Source: Desulfonatronospira sp.
Lineage (GTDB): Bacteria; Desulfobacterota; Desulfovibrionia; Desulfovibrionales; Desulfonatronovibrionaceae
NCBI GenBank assembly: GCA_003563255.1
Contig: PWSL01000156.1
Span: 1-19,453 of the forward strand
Direction: 5' to 3'
DNA: 19,453 bases
The position numbers were made by a program, and so were the translations under genes. The notes beneath the pieces were generated by a model, which did no database searches, was not told the DNA's origin, and saw only the letters and a program-made list of their open reading frames with translations. Of this stretch, positions 1 to 7,815 are shown piece by piece (position 1 is the first letter of the stretch; every line of letters begins with the position of its first letter).

Positions 1-118
1 CCTCCGGGGACTGGCTCTTTTGCCGCCTGTTATTTTGTTCAATTGCAAGTTATCAAACGGCAAAAGTGCCTGTCCCCAATTGAGACAGGTTATAAATTTT
101 TGAAGTTTCGCTGTAGTG
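1..118 (+). repeat. Family B palindromic element, left end outside window (copy B1)
   Basis: The left arm GGGGACTGGCTC (6-17) runs into TTTTGCCGCC. The right arm is GGCAAAAG followed by GTGCCTGTCCCC (66-77), giving a long imperfect hairpin. The right terminus TTTCGCTGTAGTG ends at 118. The same arrangement recurs at 8680-8820 and, inverted, at 16582-16725, where both CACTACAGCG / CGCTGTAGTG termini are visible; here the left terminus lies before base 1. No coding capacity. I interpret it as a miniature non-autonomous mobile element. Confidence 0.75.
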
Positions 119-123
119 TTATT

Positions 124-187
124 GTATTTGTGCAGAAAAGGTATCGCGGGGACTGTCCCCGGGCGGTATCTGCCCCCTGAATGGTTA
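124..187 (+). repeat. Family C repeat with GGGGACTGTCCCC palindrome (copy C1)
   Basis: The segment contains TTGTGCAGAAAAGG, then the perfect palindrome GGGGACTGTCCCC (148-160), and ends in CCCCCTGAATGGTTAC. Almost the same string occurs at 13859-13927 with a few substitutions and a small indel. The end TGAATGGTTAC resembles the GTGAATAGTTAC end of the large element at 16413-16834, so this may be the right half of a GTAAC-ended element. Its left end is not recognisable and it abuts copy B1. Confidence 0.65.
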
Positions 188-213
188 CGTATGATCGGCT
201 GATCCAAAAATAA

Positions 214-242
214 TTGACCATTTAATTATTATGGGAGATAAT
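214..242 (+). promoter_or_regulatory. Candidate sigma-70 promoter of the riboflavin operon
   Basis: TTGACC (214-219) and GATAAT (237-242) are separated by 17 bases, close to the sigma-70 consensus. A start about 7 bases after the -10 box would fall near 249, only one or two bases before the ribE ATG at 251, so this promoter would give an essentially leaderless mRNA. The sequence also contains GGGAGA (233-238), a poor ribosome binding site at that distance. No FMN riboswitch is recognisable in the short space before ribE. Confidence 0.4.
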
Positions 243-250
243 AGCAGGTT

Positions 251-910
251 ATGTTTACAGGCCTGATTCAGGGTACAGGCACCATTACCGCCATCCAGAG
301 AAAAGGGGGGGAAACCAGGTTCACTGTCAGGCCCGGATTCACCCTTCACGATCCCCGTCTCGGCGAAAGCATTGCTGTCAACGGGGTATGTTTGACTGTT
401 GAAAGCTTCGGCAGAGGCGGTTTCCATGTCTACGTCTCGGCCCAGACAATGTCCCTGACCAACCTGGGGGATTTAATAACCGGCTCGCAAGTCAACCTGG
501 AACGGGCCCTGGCCCTGGGAGACAGGCTGGGCGGGCACCTGGTTGCCGGACATGTAGACTGCCTGGCTGGAGTTGAACACATCCAGCAGGCAGGGGAATC
601 CAAGAAATTTACCCTGGTGTACCCTGAAGAATTCAACCCTCAGGTCATCAACAAGGGTTCAGTGGCTCTGGACGGCATCAGCCTGACCATCACTGAGTGT
701 GGGGCGGGACATCTGCAGGTGAACATTATCCCGGCCACCTGGAAGGAAACAACTATAGCCCACTGGAAAAAGGGCTCCCTGGTCAACATGGAGACCGACC
801 TCATCGGTAAATACGTCCAGAATATGCTGGGCCCCTGGATGGCTGAACGATTTTCACAGCAAAACCAAAAGGGGATAGACATGGACTTTTTGAGACAGCA
901 TGGTTTTTAA
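251..910 (+). CDS. ribE: Riboflavin synthase (alpha subunit type)
   Basis: Riboflavin synthase dismutates two 6,7-dimethyl-8-ribityllumazine molecules to riboflavin and 5-amino-6-ribitylaminouracil, the last step of the pathway, in the cytosol. The 219-residue protein starts with the canonical MFTGLIQGTG and shows the two lumazine-binding repeats of the family: residues 1 to about 97 (with ESIAVNGVCLTV near 39-50) and about 98-195 (with GHVDC near 100-104 and GSVALDGISLTI near 136-147). Length is normal. The family start motif fixes the ATG at 251, although no good ribosome binding site precedes it. ribBA and ribH follow, so the product sits with the enzymes making both pathway branches. ribD is not present; it could lie upstream or elsewhere. 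The symbol ribC is used for the same enzyme in some organisms. Confidence 0.95.
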   Translation: MFTGLIQGTGTITAIQRKGGETRFTVRPGFTLHDPRLGESIAVNGVCLTVESFGRGGFHVYVSAQTMSLTNLGDLITGSQVNLERALALGDRLGGHLVAGHVDCLAGVEHIQQAGESKKFTLVYPEEFNPQVINKGSVALDGISLTITECGAGHLQVNIIPATWKETTIAHWKKGSLVNMETDLIGKYVQNMLGPWMAERFSQQNQKGIDMDFLRQHGF

Positions 911-954
911 CGATTTAATCAATCCTTCGAGATATAATAAACGCGAGGCTACAC

Positions 955-2166
955 ATGTCCATTTGCACTATTGAAGAAGCAATCGAAGATATCCGGCGGG
1001 GCAAAATGGTTATCCTGGTGGATGATGAGGACCGGGAAAACGAGGGCGACTTGACCATAGCGGCCCAGCACATCACCCCGGAGGCCATCAACTTCATGGC
1101 CAAGTACGGCCGCGGGCTCATATGTCTGGCTCTGGCCCCGGAATGGGTGGACCGACTGGGACTGCCCATGATGGCCCCTAAAAACACCTCCAGATTCGAA
1201 ACCGCTTTCACCGTATCCATAGAAGCCGCCAAAGGTGTTACCACGGGCATCTCAGCCTTTGACCGCTCAACCACAATCCTGACCGCCATTCAGGATGATG
1301 TAAAGCCCCAGGACATTGCCACTCCGGGTCATATTTTTCCTCTGCGGGCCAAGAAGGGCGGTGTGCTGGTCCGGGCTGGTCAGACCGAGGGCGGTGTGGA
1401 CCTGGCCCGTCTGGCGGGGTTGAAGTCTGCGGCCGTAATCTGCGAGATCATGCGCGACGACGGCAACATGGCCCGCATGCCGGATCTCGTTGAATTTGCA
1501 AAAAAACATGAAATTAAAATTTGTACCATAGAAGACCTTATCCGCTACCGGGCCAGGTTTGATTCCATGGTCAAACGGGTGGCCGAGGCGGACCTGCCTA
1601 CGGATTTCGGCAACTTCAAAGCCATTGCCTACGCAAACGAGGTTGACGATCATACCCATGTGGCCCTGGTAAAGGGCAGATTTAAAAAACACGAACCTAT
1701 TCTGGTGCGGGTGCACAGCCAGTGCCTTTCCGGTGACGTTTTCGGGTCCCTGCGCTGCGACTGCGGCAACCAGCTCAAGGCGGCCATGCGCATGGTGGAT
1801 CAAGCCGGCAAGGGCGTCCTTCTATACATGAGTCAGGAAGGCCGGGGCATCGGCCTGGCCAACAAGATAAGGGCTTACTCGCTGCAGGACCAGGGGCTGG
1901 ACACTGTGGAAGCCAACGAAAAACTGGGCTTTGCCCCGGACCTTCGCAGCTACGGTATCGGTGCCCAGATCCTGGTGGACCTGGGCATTACCAAGATGCG
2001 CCTCATGACCAACAACCCCAAAAAGATAGTCGGCCTGGAGGGATTCGACCTGGAGGTGGTGGAGAGGGTATCCATAGAAGTACCGGCCTGCCGGCAGAAC
2101 CAGTGCTACCTGCTCACCAAAAAAGAAAAAATGGGGCATATCCTCAGCATTTCCGGCAAGCAGTAA
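955..2166 (+). CDS. ribBA: Bifunctional 3,4-dihydroxy-2-butanone 4-phosphate synthase / GTP cyclohydrolase II
   Basis: This 403-residue protein opens both branches of riboflavin synthesis. The N-terminal half (about 1-205) converts ribulose 5-phosphate to dihydroxybutanone phosphate and carries [11 protein letters not shown] (residues 23-33) plus the HIFPLRA and [14 protein letters not shown] motifs. The C-terminal half (about 207-403) opens GTP; it has the zinc ligand set C257, C268, C270 in [18 protein letters not shown], then [11 protein letters not shown] and LMTNNPKK. Both domains retain their signature residues, so both activities are expected. A weak GAGG (944-947) precedes the ATG by 7 bases. 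The gene starts 44 bases after ribE and is followed by ribH, consistent with one operon. Confidence 0.96.
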   Translation: MSICTIEEAIEDIRRGKMVILVDDEDRENEGDLTIAAQHITPEAINFMAKYGRGLICLALAPEWVDRLGLPMMAPKNTSRFETAFTVSIEAAKGVTTGISAFDRSTTILTAIQDDVKPQDIATPGHIFPLRAKKGGVLVRAGQTEGGVDLARLAGLKSAAVICEIMRDDGNMARMPDLVEFAKKHEIKICTIEDLIRYRARFDSMVKRVAEADLPTDFGNFKAIAYANEVDDHTHVALVKGRFKKHEPILVRVHSQCLSGDVFGSLRCDCGNQLKAAMRMVDQAGKGVLLYMSQEGRGIGLANKIRAYSLQDQGLDTVEANEKLGFAPDLRSYGIGAQILVDLGITKMRLMTNNPKKIVGLEGFDLEVVERVSIEVPACRQNQCYLLTKKEKMGHILSISGKQ

Positions 2167-2192
2167 ATCAGGAGCATGGGAGATACAAACAT

Positions 2193-2666
2193 ATGCTGCA
2201 CATCAAGACCATCGAAGGCAGGCTGGACGCCGGGGGGCTTAAGATAGCCCTGGTGGCCTGCAGGTTCAACGACTTCATTGTGGACAGGCTCATAGGCGGG
2301 GCAGTGGATTACCTGGTACGCCACGGAATTGACAAGGATAACCTGACTCTTTACCGGGTACCGGGGGCCTTTGAAATGCCGGTACTGGTCAAGCGTCTGA
2401 CAGGCAAAAAAGATCTGGACGGCATTGTCTGTCTGGGAGCTATCATACGCGGGGCCACTCCACATTTCGACTTTGTGGCTGCAGAATCCTCCAAGGGCAT
2501 TGCTCAGGCTTCCATTGACTCCGGCATGCCCGTGGGCTTCGGCCTTCTAACTACGGACAGCCTGGAGCAGGCCATTGAAAGGGCCGGCAGCAAAGCCGGC
2601 AACAAGGGTGTGGAGGCTGCCGCAGCAGTATTGGAACTTATCCGGGTCATGGAGCAGATCGACTAA
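2193..2666 (+). CDS. ribH: 6,7-dimethyl-8-ribityllumazine synthase
   Basis: Lumazine synthase condenses 5-amino-6-ribitylaminouracil with dihydroxybutanone phosphate, supplying the substrate of ribE; family members assemble into pentamers or 60-mers. I chose the ATG at 2193 (157 residues, the usual length, with GGGAG about 10 bases upstream) over an in-frame start at 2103 that would lie inside ribBA. Motifs visible: RFNDFIVD near the N-terminus, [22 protein letters not shown] with the catalytic-type His in [24 protein letters not shown] and GNKG. It lies 26 bases after ribBA and 15 before nusB, a ribH-nusB order common in proteobacteria. Confidence 0.95.
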   Translation: MLHIKTIEGRLDAGGLKIALVACRFNDFIVDRLIGGAVDYLVRHGIDKDNLTLYRVPGAFEMPVLVKRLTGKKDLDGIVCLGAIIRGATPHFDFVAAESSKGIAQASIDSGMPVGFGLLTTDSLEQAIERAGSKAGNKGVEAAAAVLELIRVMEQID

Positions 2667-2681
2667 AAATCCCTTATTCAG

Positions 2682-3155
2682 ATGTCAAAAAAATCCACCG
2701 GGGCCTGGCGGAAAAGTTCCAGGCATGCACAAAGGGTGTTCGCCTTTCAGGTTCTTTACTCCCTGAACTTTGAGCATTCGGAGCAACAGCTCCAAACCAC
2801 ATTTGAACATTTTATCCAGGAGCAGCAACCCGGCACGGAAAAAGAAAACTCCTATGCCGGACAGCTGCTCAAAGGCATCCGGGACAACCTGGACAAGCTT
2901 GACTCTATCATAAGCAGGTATTCCCAGAACTGGAAAGTCAAGCGTATCGCCATGGTGGAGATGACCATAATGCGCCTGGCGGTTTACGAAATGCTGTACC
3001 GGGAGGATGTCCCGGTCAAGGTGGCCATCAACGAAGCCATCGAGTTGGCCAAGACCTTTGGCGACAACAATTCACGTAACTTTGTAAACGGCATTCTGGA
3101 CGCCGTTGCCAGGGATATACTAAATGGTAAACTTGGGCCTGGCCTGGAATCCTGA
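2682..3155 (+). CDS. nusB: Transcription antitermination factor NusB
   Basis: NusB binds the boxA RNA of rRNA leaders together with S10 (NusE) to keep RNA polymerase processive. The 157-residue all-helical protein shows the family pattern: a basic N-terminus (KSSRHAQRVFAFQVLYSL), a central block IAMVEMTIMRLAVYEML, and the C-terminal signature VPVKVAINEAIELAKTFGDN followed by FVNGILDAVARD. Length is slightly above the usual 140-150. No convincing ribosome binding site precedes the ATG, and the gene may be coupled to ribH, which ends 15 bases upstream. Its 3' end overlaps the next reading frame by 32 bases. Confidence 0.93.
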   Translation: MSKKSTGAWRKSSRHAQRVFAFQVLYSLNFEHSEQQLQTTFEHFIQEQQPGTEKENSYAGQLLKGIRDNLDKLDSIISRYSQNWKVKRIAMVEMTIMRLAVYEMLYREDVPVKVAINEAIELAKTFGDNNSRNFVNGILDAVARDILNGKLGPGLES

Positions 3156-3651
3156 GTCCTGCCCCCTGTATTTCTCCAGGCTGTTTTTTGTTTCTTCGGC
3201 GGACCAGGAAAAGCTGCCCGTTCTGAATTCCTGGCCCCAGGAAGAACACAGGATCTGGGAACTGATCTTTCCCATAAAAGAAAACCAGGACCAGGCTGAC
3301 TGGGTCCTGGAACTGTCCAGGTGTCTCAAGGGGCTGTCGCAATCCAGGTGGTGCATAAGCACCCCTGACCTGGTGCAGGTCTTCAACCTCCCCCTGGACA
3401 AAGCCCTGGCCAGATGGGGGGAACTCTTCTGGCCCAACTACCGGTTGGACTCGGTTTTTATTTTTACAACCGGGGATGATCCAGCCCTGGTCAGGGATAT
3501 TCTAAAGATGTGGCACAGCAGGCAAACCAATATCTGCATGCGCAGTCACTACGATTTTACGGTTCCTGACGGGCAGTCCCCATTGCAGGATTCTCCGAAA
3601 AAATCAAAATGGACATTCTGGAGCAGGCTTGGATTCAAAGTTTCTGTCTAG
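3124..3651 (+). CDS. Uncharacterised protein between nusB and leuS
   Basis: I do not recognise this 175-residue protein. It has no signal peptide, no clear membrane segment and no obvious motif; it is rich in Trp, Leu and Pro, and the C-terminus is basic (SPKKSKWTFWSRLGFKVSV). The start overlaps the end of nusB by 32 bases and is preceded by AGGG (3111-3114) 9 bases before the ATG, which favours genuine, coupled translation. The frame stays open for 528 bases with codon use like its neighbours, and no long competing frame covers it. The TAG stop at 3649-3651 forms the last bases of an 8-bp duplication flanking repeat A1. Function cannot be inferred; a translation-related role from context alone would be a guess. 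Confidence 0.7.
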   Translation: MVNLGLAWNPESCPLYFSRLFFVSSADQEKLPVLNSWPQEEHRIWELIFPIKENQDQADWVLELSRCLKGLSQSRWCISTPDLVQVFNLPLDKALARWGELFWPNYRLDSVFIFTTGDDPALVRDILKMWHSRQTNICMRSHYDFTVPDGQSPLQDSPKKSKWTFWSRLGFKVSV

Positions 3652-3708
3652 GTATCTGTTTAGCGCATTTTAGGAAAGCAGGGGACAGGCAAAGCGCTGA
3701 ACAGATAC
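3652..3708 (-). repeat. Family A mini-element, deletion derivative with 8-bp flanking duplication (copy A1)
   Basis: A 57-bp element with ends GTATCTGTTTAGCGC and GCGCTGAACAGATAC. The flanks CTGTCTAG (3644-3651) and CTGTCCAG (3709-3716) match at 7 of 8 positions, indicating an insertion duplication. Read on the minus strand, the interior is only the right arm of the full element (CCTGTCCCCTGCTTTCC); the left arm and the whole hairpin are missing. The junction lies at GCCTGT, which occurs twice in a full-length copy such as 9436-9573, so deletion between those short direct repeats explains it. Confidence 0.8.
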
Positions 3709-3773
3709 CTGTCCAGTGTGTTTTATTGCGGCAACTGTAACCGGCCAATAAAGTTTCAAGGAAGGCTTTTTTT

Positions 3774-6275
3774 ATGCAGGACAGCAGGTACCATCCGGAG
3801 CAGGTAGAGAAAAAATGGCAGCAGATATGGGAGGAGCGAAAAACTTTTGAGGTAACCCACCAGGATACTTCCAGGCCCAGGTACTACGTCCTGGAGATGT
3901 TTCCCTACCCCTCTGGCCGCATTCACATGGGCCACGTACGCAACTACTCCATAGGTGACGTGGTGGCCAGAATGAAAATGATGCAGGGATTCAACGTCCT
4001 GCACCCCATGGGCTGGGACGCCTTCGGACTGCCCGCGGAAAACGCCGCCATCAAAAACAACACTCATCCCGCCCAATGGACCTATCAAAATATCGGCTAT
4101 ATGCGCCAGGAACTCAAAAGGCTCGGCTACTCCTACGACTGGAGCCGGGAACTGGCCACCTGCCATCCAGGTTACTACCAGTGGGAGCAGCTCTTTTTTC
4201 TCAAATTTTATGAAAAGGGTCTGGTCTACCGCAAAAAGGCCCCGGTCAACTGGTGCCCCACCTGCGTCACTGTGCTGGCCAACGAACAGGTGGAAGACGG
4301 CCTTTGCTGGCGCTGCGACTCCTCGGTGGAAAACCGGGAACTCTCTCAATGGTTTTTACGCATAACCGACTATGCTGAAGAACTTCTGCAGGACCTGGAC
4401 AAGCTTACAGGGGGGTGGCCGGATCGGGTCCTGAGCATGCAGAAGAACTGGATAGGCAAAAGTACCGGGATGGAGATAGACTTCCCGGTGCAGGGCCTGG
4501 ATGCAAAGATAACCGTTTTCACCACCAGGCACGACACCCTGTTTGGTGCCACATTCATGAGCCTGGCTCCGGAACACGAAATGGTCCCCAGCCTCATCCG
4601 GGACAACCCCGGTCAGGACAGAATTCAGCAGTTCATTGCCAGGACAACCGCCCAGGAACACCGGGAACGTACAGACGATGATGCCGAAAAAGAAGGCATC
4701 TTTACCGGAAGTTTCTGCATAAACCCTGCAACCGGGGAAAAGATGCCCATTTACCTGGCCAATTTCGTCCTGGCGGAATATGGCACCGGTGCGGTCATGG
4801 CTGTCCCGGCCCATGACCAGCGGGATCTGGAGTTCGCCCGCAAGTACCACCTGCCGGTGCGTGTAGTGGTCAGGCCTTCAGACCAGTCCTCAGATTTTCA
4901 TATCCTTGATCAGGCCTATTCAGAGCCCGGGGTGGCCATCAATTCCGGACAGTTCGATCACAAGCCCACCCACCAGGTGCAGGAGGAGATCGCCGATTAC
5001 CTGGAGAGCCTGCAGGCGGGGCGAAGAGCGGTAAACTATCGCCTGCGGGACTGGAATATCTCCAGGCAGCGCTTCTGGGGGGCACCCATTCCGGTAATTT
5101 ACTGCGAGAAATGCGGCATTGTTCCTGTCCCGGCCGACAATCTGCCGGTTCTTCTGCCTCAGGATGCTGAAATGCCCAGCGACGGCCGCTCCCCCCTGCC
5201 CCACATGGAAGCCTTTGTGCAGATTGACTGCCCTGAGTGCGGGGGAAAAGCCAGACGTGAAACCGACACCATGGACACCTTTGTGGAATCCTCCTGGTAT
5301 TTTGCGCGCTTCACAACACCCCGCAAACCAGACAGTCCGTTTGAGCCGGATGCGGTCAAGTACTGGCTCCCGGTGGATCAATACATTGGCGGCATTGAAC
5401 ACGCAATCCTGCACCTTCTGTACGCCCGCTTCTTTGTCAAGGCTCTGCGCGATCTGGGGTACTGGGACCTGGACGAGCCCTTTTCAAACCTTTTGACGCA
5501 GGGCATGGTCCTCAGGGATGGAGCCAAGATGTCCAAGTCCAAAGGCAACGTGGTGGACCCCGACGAAATGATCCAGCGCTTCGGGGCGGACACTGTCCGC
5601 CTTTACTGCCTGTTTGCATCCCCCCCGGAAAAGGACCTGGAATGGAGCGATTCGGCCATTGAGGGTTCTTACAGATTTTTAAACCGCCTATGGAGGACTA
5701 TACACCAGCTCTCCGGGGTGTTGTCCCCTGTCGGCCCCTGCATGCCCATGGATCCCGGGGAATTGAGTTCTGAAGAAAAAAAACTGCGCGCCGCGGAGCA
5801 CGAGGCCATGCGCAGGGCCACCAGAGATATGCTGGACAGGTTTCAATTCAATACTGCCATTGCAGCCTGCATGGAACTCTTAAACACCATCGGGCAGCAC
5901 CGGGAACATCTTGAAAAGAGTTCCAACGGTCCCCGGGTGCTCTCCTCCGCCCTCTCCACTCTGCTCACAGTGCTGGCTCCCATCACCCCGCATATCAGCG
6001 AGGAACTCTGGGCTCACATGGGGCACAGCCACAGCCTGTCCGAAAGCAGGTGGCCGGACTACGATCCCCGGGCCCTGGTGCGCGATGAGGTTACCGTGGT
6101 TGTCCAGGTAAACGGTAAACTGCGATCCAGCATAAGCGTTCCCGTGGACATGGATCAGGAGGAACTCAAATCCCTGTGCCTGGAAGAAGATAAGGTCAAA
6201 AAGCATATTGAGGGCAAAAAAGTGGTCAAGATAATCGTGGTGCCGGGCAAGCTGGTCAACATAGTGGTGCGCTGA
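3774..6275 (+). CDS. leuS: Leucyl-tRNA synthetase
   Basis: Class Ia aminoacyl-tRNA synthetase charging tRNA-Leu in the cytosol. At 833 residues it has the normal bacterial length. The ATP-binding HIGH motif is HMGH at residues 51-54 and KMSKS is at 585-589 (GAKMSKSKGN). Between them lie a zinc-type knuckle (WCPTC ... CWRC), the CP1 editing domain with the threonine-rich TTRHDTLFGATF segment and AVPAHDQRD, and a second Cys cluster (CEKCG ... CPECG) before the TMDTFVESSWYF signature. The C-terminal anticodon-binding region ends with VQVNGKLR and a short basic tail. AAGGAAGG (3758-3765) sits 8 bases before the ATG. lptE starts 2 bases after the stop. Confidence 0.98.
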   Translation: MQDSRYHPEQVEKKWQQIWEERKTFEVTHQDTSRPRYYVLEMFPYPSGRIHMGHVRNYSIGDVVARMKMMQGFNVLHPMGWDAFGLPAENAAIKNNTHPAQWTYQNIGYMRQELKRLGYSYDWSRELATCHPGYYQWEQLFFLKFYEKGLVYRKKAPVNWCPTCVTVLANEQVEDGLCWRCDSSVENRELSQWFLRITDYAEELLQDLDKLTGGWPDRVLSMQKNWIGKSTGMEIDFPVQGLDAKITVFTTRHDTLFGATFMSLAPEHEMVPSLIRDNPGQDRIQQFIARTTAQEHRERTDDDAEKEGIFTGSFCINPATGEKMPIYLANFVLAEYGTGAVMAVPAHDQRDLEFARKYHLPVRVVVRPSDQSSDFHILDQAYSEPGVAINSGQFDHKPTHQVQEEIADYLESLQAGRRAVNYRLRDWNISRQRFWGAPIPVIYCEKCGIVPVPADNLPVLLPQDAEMPSDGRSPLPHMEAFVQIDCPECGGKARRETDTMDTFVESSWYFARFTTPRKPDSPFEPDAVKYWLPVDQYIGGIEHAILHLLYARFFVKALRDLGYWDLDEPFSNLLTQGMVLRDGAKMSKSKGNVVDPDEMIQRFGADTVRLYCLFASPPEKDLEWSDSAIEGSYRFLNRLWRTIHQLSGVLSPVGPCMPMDPGELSSEEKKLRAAEHEAMRRATRDMLDRFQFNTAIAACMELLNTIGQHREHLEKSSNGPRVLSSALSTLLTVLAPITPHISEELWAHMGHSHSLSESRWPDYDPRALVRDEVTVVVQVNGKLRSSISVPVDMDQEELKSLCLEEDKVKKHIEGKKVVKIIVVPGKLVNIVVR

Positions 6276-6277
6276 AT

Positions 6278-6799
6278 ATGCGGGCAGCGGCATTGATTCT
6301 CATGCTGACCCTGAGTGTCGGGTGCGGCTACAACTTTACCGGCATGGCTCCGGTGGACATGCCCGGGGATGTAAGCCGCCTTTACCTGAGCCGGGTAGAC
6401 AACCCCACCCTGGAGGTTTGGCTGGAGCCTTATGTGCGCACCAACTTCCGGGATGAATTCTCCAGGCGGGCTGACATATCCTGGGTGGACCGGGAAGAGG
6501 CCCAGGCTTATGTGGTGATAGACATATTAAACTACCGGGTTTCCGACGGCCTCACCGGTGCAGGCGACAGGACCATCCGCTCCCAGGTCCGGCTGGATCT
6601 GGATGTCAGGATGTACGATTCCCGCACCAGCGATCTGTTGTGGTCTTCGGGTGGTGTACATGGGAGCGGTTCATATTTCCCGGCCCATGATCAGGCTTCT
6701 GTTCCCGGGGAAAGCACCCCCGGGGAAAGACAGGCCGCCCGAGAAGCGGTGGAAGAAGCCCTGCGCCTGGCTGCGGATCGCCTGGGAACAGGGTTTTAA
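6278..6799 (+). CDS. lptE: LPS-assembly lipoprotein LptE
   Basis: LptE is the outer-membrane lipoprotein that plugs the LptD barrel and helps place lipopolysaccharide in the outer leaflet. The 173-residue product begins with a short hydrophobic signal ending in LSVGC at Cys16, followed by GYNFTG, as is typical of the family; the lipobox is imperfect (Ser at -3). The body fits the family: a conserved VSRLYLSRVDNPT-like strand, VVIDILNYRV, and a C-terminal helix (ARQAAREAVEEALRLAADRL). The start is 2 bases after leuS, suggesting translational coupling, and the leuS-lptE-holA order is widespread in proteobacteria. The assignment rests mainly on context plus the lipoprotein signal, because LptE sequences diverge strongly. 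Confidence 0.85.
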   Translation: MRAAALILMLTLSVGCGYNFTGMAPVDMPGDVSRLYLSRVDNPTLEVWLEPYVRTNFRDEFSRRADISWVDREEAQAYVVIDILNYRVSDGLTGAGDRTIRSQVRLDLDVRMYDSRTSDLLWSSGGVHGSGSYFPAHDQASVPGESTPGERQAAREAVEEALRLAADRLGTGF

Positions 6800-6812
6800 G
6801 GCGGATCAAGCC

Positions 6813-7784
6813 ATGTCCAGACCAGGATTTTATTTCTGCCTATGTCCGGACTCAGGCCTGCTCAAGAGACAGATCCATAAACTTCTGCAGCCTCATGACC
6901 CTGACAGCTGGGAAATAACCACCCTCTGGAGTGACGATGCCGAACTGGATCAAAAACTCTGGAAGGCCCTGAATATACCCAACATGATGGGCCCTTGCAG
7001 GGCTGTGGTGATACGCAACTGCCACACCTTCCAAGAAGCCCGGTGGAAGGCCCTGGCTCCGGCCCTCAAGGGCTTTAAGTCCGGCATCTGGGCTTTTTTC
7101 TGCATGGAGGGGGAGTGGGACAAAAAAAAGCCCAGGGTGCCTGCTTGTCTGGAAAAACAAAAATTTTACAAAATTGCCCGGGCAAAAGGCTGGATATGGC
7201 AGTTTCCAGGCATCAACAGGCAGAACCTTCCCAGGTACCTCAAACAAAGGGCCCTTGAATCAGGGCTGGTCCTGGAGTCCGGGGTTCAGGAAAAACTCGT
7301 GCAGATACTGCCCCTGGACAGCCGGGGCGTGGACCAGGAGCTGGAAAAACTCTTATTGCTTGCAGGACAAAGCGGCATGGTGCTCATGGAGCACCTGGAT
7401 GTGGTGGAGCCGAGATCACACCTGGACATATTTACCCAGTTGCAGAAGATTCAACAGGGGCAGAGCATAGCCCGGGTGTGGCACAAACTATTTCTGGACC
7501 AGCAGACCGGTCAGGACGGGCTTTTCCCGTTTATGGGCCTTCTTTTGCGCGAGGCCCGCATCTTGTGGCACCTGGCCACAGGCCAGGAGGACAAGATCTA
7601 TTTGTACCCCGGGGTCAGAAATGAAAAAATCCGGCTGGCCGGAAGGCTTGGACCGGAAAAAATAGCCCTCATGTGGGACATGGTCCTTGAAGCCGAGGCC
7701 GGGGTCAAATCCGGGGCTGTTTTGCAGGATCAGGCCCTGGAAAATCTCACCGCCGGAATGTACCGGCTTTTCAGGCCGGACTGA
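6813..7784 (+). CDS. holA: DNA polymerase III delta subunit
   Basis: The delta subunit opens the beta sliding clamp within the clamp-loader complex. I chose the ATG at 6813 (323 residues), 13 bases after the lptE stop with AAGGCGG (6798-6804) upstream; the frame is open further into lptE but that extension is not expected. Delta subunits are poorly conserved. What supports the call is length, the leuS-lptE-holA context, an N-terminal block resembling the pseudo-ATPase domain (ELDQKLWKALNIPNMMGPCRAVVIRN), and an all-helical C-terminus with the PFMGLLLREARILWHLATGQ segment typical of the delta collar domain. No Walker A motif is seen, as expected for delta. Confidence 0.82.
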   Translation: MSRPGFYFCLCPDSGLLKRQIHKLLQPHDPDSWEITTLWSDDAELDQKLWKALNIPNMMGPCRAVVIRNCHTFQEARWKALAPALKGFKSGIWAFFCMEGEWDKKKPRVPACLEKQKFYKIARAKGWIWQFPGINRQNLPRYLKQRALESGLVLESGVQEKLVQILPLDSRGVDQELEKLLLLAGQSGMVLMEHLDVVEPRSHLDIFTQLQKIQQGQSIARVWHKLFLDQQTGQDGLFPFMGLLLREARILWHLATGQEDKIYLYPGVRNEKIRLAGRLGPEKIALMWDMVLEAEAGVKSGAVLQDQALENLTAGMYRLFRPD

Positions 7785-7815
7785 CAACCTGACCGGCTTT
7801 CAGGGACAAAAGCAT

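Noticed and set aside
188..250. FMN riboswitch upstream of ribE
   Set aside because: The space is too short and none of the conserved RFN segments is recognisable.
3726..3754. Promoter before leuS (TTGCGG-N17-TAAAGT)
   Set aside because: Only three of six and four of six bases match consensus; not distinguishable from background.
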